DNA from: Leptolinea sp964397625
Lineage (GTDB): Bacteria; Chloroflexota; Anaerolineae; Anaerolineales; Anaerolineaceae
Direction: 5' to 3'
Assembly (NCBI GenBank): GCA_964397625.1
Contig: CAYNJT010000005.1
Location: forward strand, 27,823 to 91,822
Length of the DNA: 64,000 nucleotides
The notes beneath the pieces are model-generated. The model was not told the origin of the DNA and did no database searches. It saw only the letters and a program-made list of their open reading frames with translations. Positions 8,208 through 16,313 of the stretch are shown here, one piece after another (the first letter of the stretch is position 1; the number at the start of each line of letters is the position of its first letter). Both the position numbers and the translations under genes were made by a program.

Positions 8208-9752
8208 ATGAAAATAAATTTAAGCCAGATATCAAAAAACTCTGCCATAGTAGCCTTCTTCTTTCTGGCCGACAAGGGTTTGGGCTTATTGAGGCAAGTG
8301 ATCATTGCCCGGCAGTTTGGATTATCGCAGGAACTCGACGCGTTCAACGTTGCCAATAATTTACCCGATATGCTGTTTGCCCTGATATCTGGTGGCGCAT
8401 TGGCGATGGCTTTTATTCCTGTTCTCACCCAGACAATGACACTGGAAGGGCGGGATTCGGCCTGGAGACTATTCAGCCGAATCGCTAACCTGGCGTTCAT
8501 CGTTACAGGTGTTCTGGCGATAATTATTGCCTTGTTGAGCAATAAACTGGTGGACTGGCAGGTAGGAATCGCGCCTGGATTTGAAAAGCCGCAACAACTT
8601 CTTGTCGCCGAACTAATGCGGTTGAATTTGATTGCCACAGTTATATTTTCCATATCCGGCCTTGTGTTGGCCGGTTTGCAGGCCAACCAGCATTTCCTTC
8701 TGCCTGCCGCCGCCCCATCTCTTTATAATATTGGTCAAATATTCGGAGCGCTTATCCTGGCTCCGACCAATGGGTACCGCATAGGTTCCTTTGTTCTGCC
8801 AGCATTTGGTATGGGGGTTCACGGGCTGGTTTACGGAGTGATCATTGGAGCGTTACTGCATCTCTTAATACAGGTTCCCGGACTGATCAAATATCATTTT
8901 CACTGGGAGCCTGGTATTCATTTGAATGATCCAACTGTTCGACAGGTGTTGACCATTCTTGGTCCGCGGTTGGTTACCATGGTCTTTATCCAATTGATTT
9001 TTATTGGTCGTGATAATTTCGCCAGCCGCCTTCCAACCGGTTCTGTATCCGCGCTGACTTATGGCTGGATGTTCTTTCAATTCCCAGAGACATTTATTGG
9101 AACTGCCATAGGAACTGCTATGCTTCCAAGCATCGCGGAACTGGCAGCCAGGAAAGACTGGAAAGCATTCGCGGTTACTATAGAAAAAGCAATTCAGACA
9201 CTAATAGTGATTAGCATCCCTGTCGCGTTTATTCTGGCAGTGGGTCTTGGGGGGGTAATCTCAACGGTATTCCATTTTGACCCAGAACAGACTGACCTTG
9301 TTCTTTGGGTAACCAGAGGATATCTACTTGGTTTGGCCGGTCAGTGTGTTTTGGAAGTGGCTGTCCGTTCTTTCTACGCGCGGAAGGATGCCATTACCCC
9401 CTTATGGGTCGCGGGTCTAAACCTGCTTGTTTTTCTCGGAATGGCAGCCATGCTTTCAAACCAGTTTGGAGCACCGGGGATAAGTCTGGCAGACTTTTTC
9501 GCGTATACAAGTGAGGCGATTCTTTTATTATGGATTTTTAAAAAGCGGATAATCGAACCTGTCCGATTCACAAAAACCATTCCCAGAGGACTATTTGCGG
9601 GAGTGGTAGGAGGGCTTGTGGCATTGGGAGTACTTCTACTTTTACGGAATACCATACCGCCTTTTTTTGTTTCTCTGATTTCAATGGCATTGGGAACCGC
9701 AGTAACCATCCCATTTATATGGACTGAATTGAAGCAATTAACACGCTTGTGA
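8208..9752 (+). CDS. murJ: Lipid II flippase MurJ
   Basis: Inner-membrane MOP-superfamily transporter that flips lipid II outward for peptidoglycan synthesis. The 514 residues hold about 14 helices. The N-terminal signature is present: a lysine-glycine-leucine-arginine region (about 18-30) followed by ELDAFNVANNLPDMLFALISGG. The RLPTGSVSALTYG region and the Pro-Glu-Thr motif of helix 8 are also visible. The gene is divergent from the metal ABC operon, with about 45 bases between the operon's -35 and its ATG. No strong Shine-Dalgarno is visible. Length and motifs are typical of the family. Confidence 0.92.
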   Translation: MKINLSQISKNSAIVAFFFLADKGLGLLRQVIIARQFGLSQELDAFNVANNLPDMLFALISGGALAMAFIPVLTQTMTLEGRDSAWRLFSRIANLAFIVTGVLAIIIALLSNKLVDWQVGIAPGFEKPQQLLVAELMRLNLIATVIFSISGLVLAGLQANQHFLLPAAAPSLYNIGQIFGALILAPTNGYRIGSFVLPAFGMGVHGLVYGVIIGALLHLLIQVPGLIKYHFHWEPGIHLNDPTVRQVLTILGPRLVTMVFIQLIFIGRDNFASRLPTGSVSALTYGWMFFQFPETFIGTAIGTAMLPSIAELAARKDWKAFAVTIEKAIQTLIVISIPVAFILAVGLGGVISTVFHFDPEQTDLVLWVTRGYLLGLAGQCVLEVAVRSFYARKDAITPLWVAGLNLLVFLGMAAMLSNQFGAPGISLADFFAYTSEAILLLWIFKKRIIEPVRFTKTIPRGLFAGVVGGLVALGVLLLLRNTIPPFFVSLISMALGTAVTIPFIWTELKQLTRL

Positions 9753-9766
9753 TATGAGGTTATAAT
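9738..9766 (+). promoter_or_regulatory. Promoter producing a probable leaderless mRNA
   Basis: TTAACA (9738-9743), a 17-base spacer and a perfect TATAAT (9761-9766). The ATG of the TPR gene at 9774 is eight bases past the -10, where transcription would begin, and no Shine-Dalgarno is present. Part of the promoter overlaps the end of murJ. Confidence 0.55.
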
Positions 9767-9773
9767 TCATAAC

Positions 9774-11036
9774 ATGGCAAAGAAAAAATCAGATTTGACC
9801 AATACACCGGGGATTTCTCCGGAAGACACTTCTCCAATTATTGTTGACCCTTTGCATGAGGGGAAAACCATGCAAGTGCGGGTGGCACCGGGAAATACCA
9901 GGCCAATTCAAGACAGGTCATCTTCACTGGATGAAACCCAGGCTGTTCAGCCTGTAGAATCAGACATCCGTATGGATTTTCCCCCACCTGTTGATCCTCC
10001 TACCCAACCCAATAAAGTTCAAAAACCGAAGCGTGGTTTATGGATTTTAGTTGGGATTGTATTAATGCTTGTGGGCACCGGAGTAGGAGGTTGGATAGGC
10101 TACAACTCTGCTGTAAAGGCTCGTCTCGCAGAACAAAAAAACAAGATCGCTCTGGTTACTACAACCCAATTCCAACTCGCATTAGCTGACCAGGCTGGTG
10201 GAAATCTGGATACTGCAAGAAAACGGCTGGAGTATATTGTCCAATTGAATCCGGAATTTCCCGGTGTAACTGAAAAGTTGGCTGAAGTAATGATGGCTCA
10301 GGCAGTCAAAACCACCCCAACTCCGGTTGTTGTTGAACCAACACCTGTTGCCACAAAAGACACGCGCAACACAGAAGAGTTATTCGTGCAGGCCAGACAG
10401 CAGGCAGCCAATAAGGAATGGCCCGCGGCATTAAACACGCTTGATACCATCCGTCAGGTAGACCCAACCTACCGGGCTATCCAAACAGACGGACTGTACT
10501 ATATCTGCCTCCGCAACCGGGGCATCAACCGGATCAATACCGGTATGCTTGAACAGGGAATTTATGACATAACCATGGCCGGTCAATTTGGGCCGTTGGA
10601 TAAGGAAGCTATTTCTCACACTCAGACCGCGAGTTACTACCTGAGCGGCGTAGCCGCCTGGGGTGTGGACTGGCCGAAAGTTCTCGAATTCTTCAGGCAA
10701 TTCTATGCCGCCGCGCCGGGTTTACGCGACGCTTCTGGGATGACCGCCGCGGAACGCTACCGGAAAGGTTCCATCCTATATGGCGACGAACTAATGGCGA
10801 AAGATGATCCCTGCGGCGCTATGCAGCAATATCAAAACGCGCTGTTGCTTTCGACGGATGAGACTACCCAGGGAAAATTGTCTGAAGCTACCAATAAATG
10901 TTCTCCCCCAACAGAAGAAGTGAGAATTCAACCAACAAGCGCTCCAGAAGCAACCGTGGAACCACCACCAGCGGAGACACCAACTGAGCCAACAGTTAAT
11001 CAACCAACAGAACCGGTGGTACAGCCTACACAATAA
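9774..11036 (+). CDS. Membrane-anchored TPR-like protein
   Basis: A 420-residue protein with a Pro-rich cytoplasmic N-terminus (about 1-88), one membrane helix (about 90-110) and an outside region with helical repeats of the TPR kind. One repeat falls around residues 122-155 (a QLALADQAGG...LEYIVQLNP pattern); a second block starts near residue 200. The tail is rich in Thr, Pro, Glu and Val, a low-complexity linker style that recurs in this genome. No catalytic motif is visible. It follows murJ by 21 bases but has its own promoter. A role at the cell envelope is plausible; the exact function is unknown. Confidence 0.7.
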   Translation: MAKKKSDLTNTPGISPEDTSPIIVDPLHEGKTMQVRVAPGNTRPIQDRSSSLDETQAVQPVESDIRMDFPPPVDPPTQPNKVQKPKRGLWILVGIVLMLVGTGVGGWIGYNSAVKARLAEQKNKIALVTTTQFQLALADQAGGNLDTARKRLEYIVQLNPEFPGVTEKLAEVMMAQAVKTTPTPVVVEPTPVATKDTRNTEELFVQARQQAANKEWPAALNTLDTIRQVDPTYRAIQTDGLYYICLRNRGINRINTGMLEQGIYDITMAGQFGPLDKEAISHTQTASYYLSGVAAWGVDWPKVLEFFRQFYAAAPGLRDASGMTAAERYRKGSILYGDELMAKDDPCGAMQQYQNALLLSTDETTQGKLSEATNKCSPPTEEVRIQPTSAPEATVEPPPAETPTEPTVNQPTEPVVQPTQ

Positions 11037-11113
11037 AATATTTTTTTTATCTGAATTTCTTTGTGCACACGCAAAATATAGTAATCTAAGAAAACTGAAT
11101 TGAAGGTTAATAG

Positions 11114-12445
11114 TTAGGATTTGCCCAATAGATCATACGCCATAGCGCCGGTGATCTGTATCTTGCAGATCTCACCTACGGGCAATTCATCTTCCACAAT
11201 AACGAGGCCATCAATTTCTGGCGCGTCACGATAACAACGCCCGACCGAAATGCCATTGTCTTTTCCTTCCACCAGAATCGAAAGCTGTTTTCCCACAAAA
11301 GATTGGTTTTTAGCCAAGGATATACGTTCCTGTTCGGCCATCAACAGGTTGTATCTTTCTTCCTTGATTTCCTGCGGTATGGGATCACCCAGAGGTTCGC
11401 TGGCGGTACCCGGTTCAAAAGAGAAGGTGAACACACCAACCCGGTCAAAACGGATTTCCCGGATGAATTCAAGCAAAGTTTGGAATTCCAAGTCTGTCTC
11501 ACCCGGGTAACCCACGATGAACGTGGTTCGCAATGCTATATCTTGATTAGCCGCACGTAACTTCTCAATCGTCTTGTATACCCAGTCCATATTGGAAGGG
11601 CGTTTCATGCGTTTCAGGGTGTTGGGATGGGCATGTTGCAGTGGGATATCCAGATAAGGTAGAACAACCCTGCCTTCGCCCAATTGTGCGATCAACCGGT
11701 CTGATACTGCGCCAGGATAGGCATATAACAGACGCACCCAGGGAATGGAAGGCGATGTTTGATGTATCTTCTCCAATAGATCAGGAAGAGCGTCTTTCAT
11801 ACCCAGGTCGCTGCCGTAATCTGTGACATCCTGGGCAATCAGATTGATCTCCTGTATGCCATGTTCAGCCAGAAGACTTGTTTCATTTAAAATCGCATCC
11901 ATAGGACGGCTGACTGCTGTTCCCTTGATCAGCGGAATGGAGCAAAAAGCACATGGTCTGCGACAGCCGTCCGCAATCTTGAGATATGAACTGGCTCCCT
12001 GAACAGCGACACGGGGAACACCTTTTTCATCCATTCCAATTGTGGGGACATCCGGCAGATGATAATGAAGCGATTGGTGATTCGGATCATTCCGAATGGT
12101 ATTAACCACATCGAGAACATCCATCCAACGTCGGGTTCCCAGAATGCCGTCAAGGTTGGGTATTTCACGGACAACAAGGTCACGATCTCGCTGGGTCAAA
12201 CAACCCGCGGCTATTAGAATTTGTCCTGATTTTTTACTGGCTGAAAGACGTTTTAATGCATCTAGTGATTCTTTACGGGCTGCTGATATAAATCCGCAAG
12301 TGTTGACCAGTATCACATCGGCGCGGGCCGGTTTGTCAACTGCCTGATACCCGTCCCGATTAAGCAGATTAGCCATAGATTCTGAATCTACGGTGTTTTT
12401 TGCGCAGCCAAGTGATTCTAGATAGTAAGTTTTCTTAGCCATCAT
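11114..12445 (-). CDS. rimO: Ribosomal protein S12 methylthiotransferase RimO
   Basis: Radical-SAM enzyme that adds a methylthio group to the conserved aspartate of ribosomal protein S12. Three cysteines of the N-terminal cluster domain (Cys14, Cys50, Cys82) and the radical-SAM motif CRRPCAFC (Cys161, Cys165, Cys168) would bind two 4Fe-4S clusters. A TRAM domain occupies the C-terminus. The N-terminal ESLGCAKNTVDSE signature separates RimO from MiaB. Two ATG codons stand at the start; the first overlaps the stop of the upstream RodZ-like gene by one base (TAATG), so the genes are coupled. Confidence 0.93.
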   Translation of the reverse strand: MMAKKTYYLESLGCAKNTVDSESMANLLNRDGYQAVDKPARADVILVNTCGFISAARKESLDALKRLSASKKSGQILIAAGCLTQRDRDLVVREIPNLDGILGTRRWMDVLDVVNTIRNDPNHQSLHYHLPDVPTIGMDEKGVPRVAVQGASSYLKIADGCRRPCAFCSIPLIKGTAVSRPMDAILNETSLLAEHGIQEINLIAQDVTDYGSDLGMKDALPDLLEKIHQTSPSIPWVRLLYAYPGAVSDRLIAQLGEGRVVLPYLDIPLQHAHPNTLKRMKRPSNMDWVYKTIEKLRAANQDIALRTTFIVGYPGETDLEFQTLLEFIREIRFDRVGVFTFSFEPGTASEPLGDPIPQEIKEERYNLLMAEQERISLAKNQSFVGKQLSILVEGKDNGISVGRCYRDAPEIDGLVIVEDELPVGEICKIQITGAMAYDLLGKS

Positions 12446-13902
12446 TAAGGTATCAAGGGAGTAACGGTAGGAGGAACTGGGGTAGACGTTGGCCTTAATG
12501 TTAGAGTTGCCATTGCCGTACTGGTCGGTAGTGTGGTTATCGCCAGCGTGGGAGTAGTAATTCCGTCCTTGGAAAAAACCAAGCGGAGCGGCTGCCCCGG
12601 TAATCCAAGCGTTCCCAGATCCCTCTGGTTGTAATAAATTTGCAATGCGGCCGCGTTACCGCTGACCACTTCGATGCGTTCATCGGAAGTAAAGGGATAA
12701 GCATTCCCTGGAATGGTTCGACCAATAAAAACCACCTTTTTACCAGTTGTCACTTGAAGGAATACACGCTGATTGGGCACTATATAAACCTGCATGGAAG
12801 CTTTACCCAGGCTGGGAACCGGTGGGGTGGGAGATCCCCCGGCAGCAAAATTATCCACAGGGGGCAAATTCGTGGGGAGTTTCCCGATTGAATCTGGATT
12901 TCGCGCAATGTCAGTGGGTTCAATAGTCCCCGTGGATTGGTTTATCAATTCAGCGGTCGGGTTTTGAGCCAGCACTTCTGCTATGGCCGGCGGTTTTTCC
13001 GAAGTGTTGCGGCGTGTCGATAACACCTGACTGGCAGACCAGATTCCAAAAACCACCAGCCCAATGATAGTAACGCTGCCGACAATAAAATCAACCGTCA
13101 GAAAACGTTTTAACCCGGTTCTTTCTTTCTTGGGTTCACTGGATTTTGCGGCTTTTTTTTGTGGAGTTAATTCCGAAGAGGGTGGTAATAGTTCAATACG
13201 CCGCTTCTGTAATGCTTCGGCAAATATCCCAAGCAGCACGTCTGCATCAAGATTGAGAAACGACGCGTAGCCGTTCAACAGGCCGCGAGCCTGAACCAGT
13301 GAAGGAATATCGTTGAAATTACCCGTTTCCATATCGACTAGATATCTTGAGCGGATATGTGTAAGTTTCTCAATATCTTCCACGGAGATATTGAGACTGG
13401 TCCGGCATGTTCTCAATTGCTGGCCGATCTGGAGGAACAGATCCTGTGATGTGATCTGCGTCTTAATATTTGATTCTATTTCTACATCCCCAGAATTTTC
13501 CGTGGTTGGATTATCCTGAGGAGATGGTTCACTGGATGGATTCTCTTTTTCGGCAACGACGTCAATAGCAGGTTCAGTTGGTGGAGCCTTTTTTCTTGTT
13601 TTACCGGGTTTTAAAGATGTCTTTTTCGTCTCTACACTAGAAGGAACAGCTTGTTCTGAGAAAGGTTCTTCTGATTTGCCTTCAAGTATGTTAAGAAAGG
13701 ACTGTGGCGATAGTTCCAACCATCCAGCGTATAAACGAATAAATCCCTTAACCTGAACCATGGATGGTATATCCGTAAACCGATTATCTTCGAGTGCTTC
13801 AATAAAAAATGGGCGGATATGCAGAGCCCGTGAAACATCATCGATGGATGCGTTCCTGGCCAGTCGCGCCTGTTTAAGTTGTTCTCCGATAGTAAGTGGC
13901 AT
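12445..13902 (-). CDS. RodZ-like membrane protein with two helix-turn-helix domains
   Basis: A 485-residue protein with a duplicated cytoplasmic Xre-type HTH of the RodZ kind: copy 1 at about residues 4-72 and copy 2 at about 156-228. Both contain the pattern (L/I)xIR...Y/F...ET/D..F.DIPS.VQ..G. A charged linker, one membrane helix (about 272-290), a Thr/Pro-rich linker and a beta-rich C-terminal domain follow. RodZ links MreB to cell-shape control; family proteins normally have one HTH. The ATG at 13902 is used because the longer frame (TTG 13941) would begin inside the rplI terminator. It is coupled to rimO. Confidence 0.75.
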   Translation of the reverse strand: MPLTIGEQLKQARLARNASIDDVSRALHIRPFFIEALEDNRFTDIPSMVQVKGFIRLYAGWLELSPQSFLNILEGKSEEPFSEQAVPSSVETKKTSLKPGKTRKKAPPTEPAIDVVAEKENPSSEPSPQDNPTTENSGDVEIESNIKTQITSQDLFLQIGQQLRTCRTSLNISVEDIEKLTHIRSRYLVDMETGNFNDIPSLVQARGLLNGYASFLNLDADVLLGIFAEALQKRRIELLPPSSELTPQKKAAKSSEPKKERTGLKRFLTVDFIVGSVTIIGLVVFGIWSASQVLSTRRNTSEKPPAIAEVLAQNPTAELINQSTGTIEPTDIARNPDSIGKLPTNLPPVDNFAAGGSPTPPVPSLGKASMQVYIVPNQRVFLQVTTGKKVVFIGRTIPGNAYPFTSDERIEVVSGNAAALQIYYNQRDLGTLGLPGQPLRLVFSKDGITTPTLAITTLPTSTAMATLTLRPTSTPVPPTVTPLIP

Positions 13903-13918
13903 GACGACTATTTTACTC

Positions 13919-13957
13919 AAAAAAACCGGCCAGCCAGGCAAAGCTGGTACTGGCCGG
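13919..13957 (-). terminator. Rho-independent terminator of rplI
   Basis: On the minus strand, CCGGCCAG pairs with CTGGCCGG (13957-13950 with 13933-13926). An inner CCAG/CTGG helix is followed by seven T (13925-13919). It lies just after rplI and before the RodZ-like gene. Confidence 0.85.
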
Positions 13958-13988
13958 ATGAAAACCTAAAGTTGAAAGGCAGAATAAA

Positions 13989-14531
13989 TCAGGCAGCGGT
14001 TTCAGAGGTTTCAGTAGATTCCATAACTGGTTCGGCAGCAGCCTCTTTTTCGGCAGCAGGGGCCGCAACAGGAACGGAAACCGTTTCGCCTTCGCGATGA
14101 ACAATGATCTTGATTTCTGGAACCAGATCCATCGTCAGGCGGATACGGGCTTTGTGTTCACCCAGTGTGCGCACAGGTTGGATTTCTACAGCCCGGCGGT
14201 CAATGTTGGTGCCAACTTTATTATTTATGGCATCGGCGATCATCTGGGTGGTGATGGAACCATACAGTTTACCGGTTTCACCGGCTTTACTGGCAAAAGT
14301 CACTACCAAACCATTGATCTTTTCCGAAACGCCGCCCATTTCATCATTTAATTGAGCGCGGCGTACGGCAGCCTGTGAACGAATGCGATCTGCCTGGGTA
14401 AGTGCGCCCATGGTTGCCAGAACGGCCAACCCCTGGGGCAGAAGAAAGTTGCGACCGTAGCCATCTGCCACGCGTTTGACATCACCGGCGCGCCCAAGTT
14501 TATAAACATCTTTGATCAGTAAAACTCTCAT
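13989..14531 (-). CDS. rplI: 50S ribosomal protein L9 with acidic/Ala-rich tail
   Basis: Large-subunit protein that binds 23S rRNA. The N-terminus MRVLLIKDVYKLGRAGDV and the GYGRNFLLPQGLA loop are diagnostic; the C-terminal domain includes GKLYGSITTQMIADAI. The ATG at 14531 is taken, preceded by an AGAGAA Shine-Dalgarno region; an upstream in-frame start at 14561 would add ten unrelated residues. The 180 residues exceed the usual length of about 148-150 because of a roughly 28-residue Ala/Glu/Val-rich tail. It is a single-gene unit closed by the terminator at 13919-13957. Confidence 0.95.
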   Translation of the reverse strand: MRVLLIKDVYKLGRAGDVKRVADGYGRNFLLPQGLAVLATMGALTQADRIRSQAAVRRAQLNDEMGGVSEKINGLVVTFASKAGETGKLYGSITTQMIADAINNKVGTNIDRRAVEIQPVRTLGEHKARIRLTMDLVPEIKIIVHREGETVSVPVAAPAAEKEAAAEPVMESTETSETAA

Positions 14532-14639
14532 TTCTCTAATCCCTTTCCAACAAAATGTCATTGATCGAAGGGTACTACGATCAACGCAAGAAAAGATTTT
14601 ACCAGTATGTCAGATTGTAGTCAAATAAAAACCGGATTT

Positions 14640-14981
14640 CTAAAATTTTTTAGCAATGGTTACAGGTAAAACAAGAAAAAGCCCTTTTTCTTCTTTTTGA
14701 ATTGTGTTTAGAATTCCTGTAACTTTTTCATACAACCTGTCAACAATATCCTGGTTGGGAGCAACACATATGATCGTTCGGGATGATTCTTCATCATTTT
14801 CCATGATGTCTTCCATGGCAGGAATAATTGGAAAATCCTCCTGAAGTGCCTGTTTTTCTTCGATTTTAGTCATAGTTATTCCGGTTAACACAGTAATATT
14901 TCTTACATCACTGTCTTTCAGTATCTTAAGGATATCTTCGAGGAAATCGAGCTCGTATAGCTGTAACAGAATAAGAAACAT
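14640..14981 (-). CDS. Small PII-like protein paired with antiporter
   Basis: A 113-residue protein without membrane helices. The N-terminal strand-helix-strand order (a hydrophobic FLILLQLYELDFLEDILKILK stretch, then a turn and NITVLTGIT) and the closing GLFLVLPV strand resemble the ferredoxin-like fold of PII-like signalling proteins. The middle segment (residues 40-70) is acidic and may be the flexible loop. It shares one base with the stop of the Na+/H+ antiporter gene and is surely co-transcribed with it. By analogy to other transporter-PII pairs it may gate the antiporter in response to a nucleotide or ion. The family assignment is by pattern only. Confidence 0.5.
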   Translation of the reverse strand: MFLILLQLYELDFLEDILKILKDSDVRNITVLTGITMTKIEEKQALQEDFPIIPAMEDIMENDEESSRTIICVAPNQDIVDRLYEKVTGILNTIQKEEKGLFLVLPVTIAKKF

Positions 14982-16228
14982 TATTCACTCTCCCCGGTGT
15001 CCATTGATTTACCAGTTGCTGGTTCAAATCTGGGAACCAGTAATGATGGCGGATTGGTAAAGCTCAGCTTTAAAAGTATCGGTGTAATTAATGTGGTTAA
15101 CATTATAAGAATGACGATATCAGTCAAAATTGGCGAAGAGATTAAACCGGAATGCGCGCCAATGCTGGCGACAATCAGACCTACCTCGCCGCGCGAAATC
15201 ATTCCAGTTCCGAGTTGATAAGATTCCAACCAGGGAAGCCCCCCCAGTTTGGCGCCTAATCCGGCTCCTAAAAGTTTACTTATTATGGCGACCATTGTGA
15301 GAACGATTAAGAAAACAACCGAACTTGGAGTGAAGGAATGAAGGTCGATTTTTAAACCAATACTAACAAAGAAGACTGGCACAAAAAATCCATATGCCAG
15401 ATTTTGAATCCCATCAGTAATTTCTTCTTTCTCAACAAGTCGGGAGAAGAATAAACCGGCGAAAAATGTTCCGGTAATGGCCGCCATATCTCCGATTACT
15501 TCGGCTGCCACTCCAAAAAGCAGCAAAAAGACCAACGAAAAGGTAACCAAACCATGACTGATACTTGTCTTTCCAATACGGCGCATTACTTTTGGAAGAA
15601 TGAAATACCCTGTCAGTCCGGCGAGAGAAAAGTAAAGTATCATGCGGCCAAGCAGAATAAGGAAGCCCAGGAGGTTTACACTCCCGTCCAGTCCCGCAAC
15701 AAAAACGGATAAAAGCAGAATTACCAGAATATCATCATAAACAGCCGCTCCCAAAAGACCCAATCCAACCCGTGTTTTAATCAAGCCCATTTCCATAAGA
15801 GTCTGGGCAGATATCGAAACACTTGTTGCCGCAAGAGTTAACCCGAGGAACAGAGCAGACTTATGCTCCATGCCAGATGCGACTCCGGTTAAATACCCCA
15901 GAAGAATGGGAAAGGCCACCCCAACACTGCCGGAAATTGCGGCTACTCTTGAACTTTTCGCAAGATCCCGTAAATGCAATTCAATTCCGGCCAGGAACAT
16001 GAGCAGGAGGACACCAATTTCTCCAAGATGATCAATAATTGTGATCAGATTTGAATCAGTAACAAATGGCAAATTTGTTAAATTGATTAGGGATGGACCA
16101 AGAATTATCCCAATCAATAATTCACCAAAAACGGATGGCTGCCCTATTCGCATACTAAGATGGCCGGCAATTTTTGCGGCTGATAATATAATTATCAAAG
16201 ATACAATAAGCTGAAGGAAATCTGACAT
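14981..16228 (-). CDS. CPA2-family Na+/H+ antiporter
   Basis: Monovalent cation:proton antiporter of 415 residues with about 12-13 helices. Helix 5 carries the adjacent Asp165-Asp166 pair (AAVYDDILVILLL), which in this family marks electrogenic Na+/H+ exchangers such as NapA; KefB/C types carry Gln-Asp. The TSVSISAQTL motif (135-144) of the unwound helix 4 region is also present. No C-terminal TrkA-N (NAD-binding) domain is attached. Instead, a separate small PII-like protein is encoded immediately downstream. The gene is divergent from the mutase gene, with 85 bases between them. Confidence 0.85.
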   Translation of the reverse strand: MSDFLQLIVSLIIILSAAKIAGHLSMRIGQPSVFGELLIGIILGPSLINLTNLPFVTDSNLITIIDHLGEIGVLLLMFLAGIELHLRDLAKSSRVAAISGSVGVAFPILLGYLTGVASGMEHKSALFLGLTLAATSVSISAQTLMEMGLIKTRVGLGLLGAAVYDDILVILLLSVFVAGLDGSVNLLGFLILLGRMILYFSLAGLTGYFILPKVMRRIGKTSISHGLVTFSLVFLLLFGVAAEVIGDMAAITGTFFAGLFFSRLVEKEEITDGIQNLAYGFFVPVFFVSIGLKIDLHSFTPSSVVFLIVLTMVAIISKLLGAGLGAKLGGLPWLESYQLGTGMISRGEVGLIVASIGAHSGLISSPILTDIVILIMLTTLITPILLKLSFTNPPSLLVPRFEPATGKSMDTGESE

Positions 16229-16313
16229 TAAGGTCTCGAAGCCTCTGATTTTTTGTGCCGTAGTATTTTACCTGATATGCTAATAATGGCATACGAAAGA
16301 AAACGAGGAAGAC

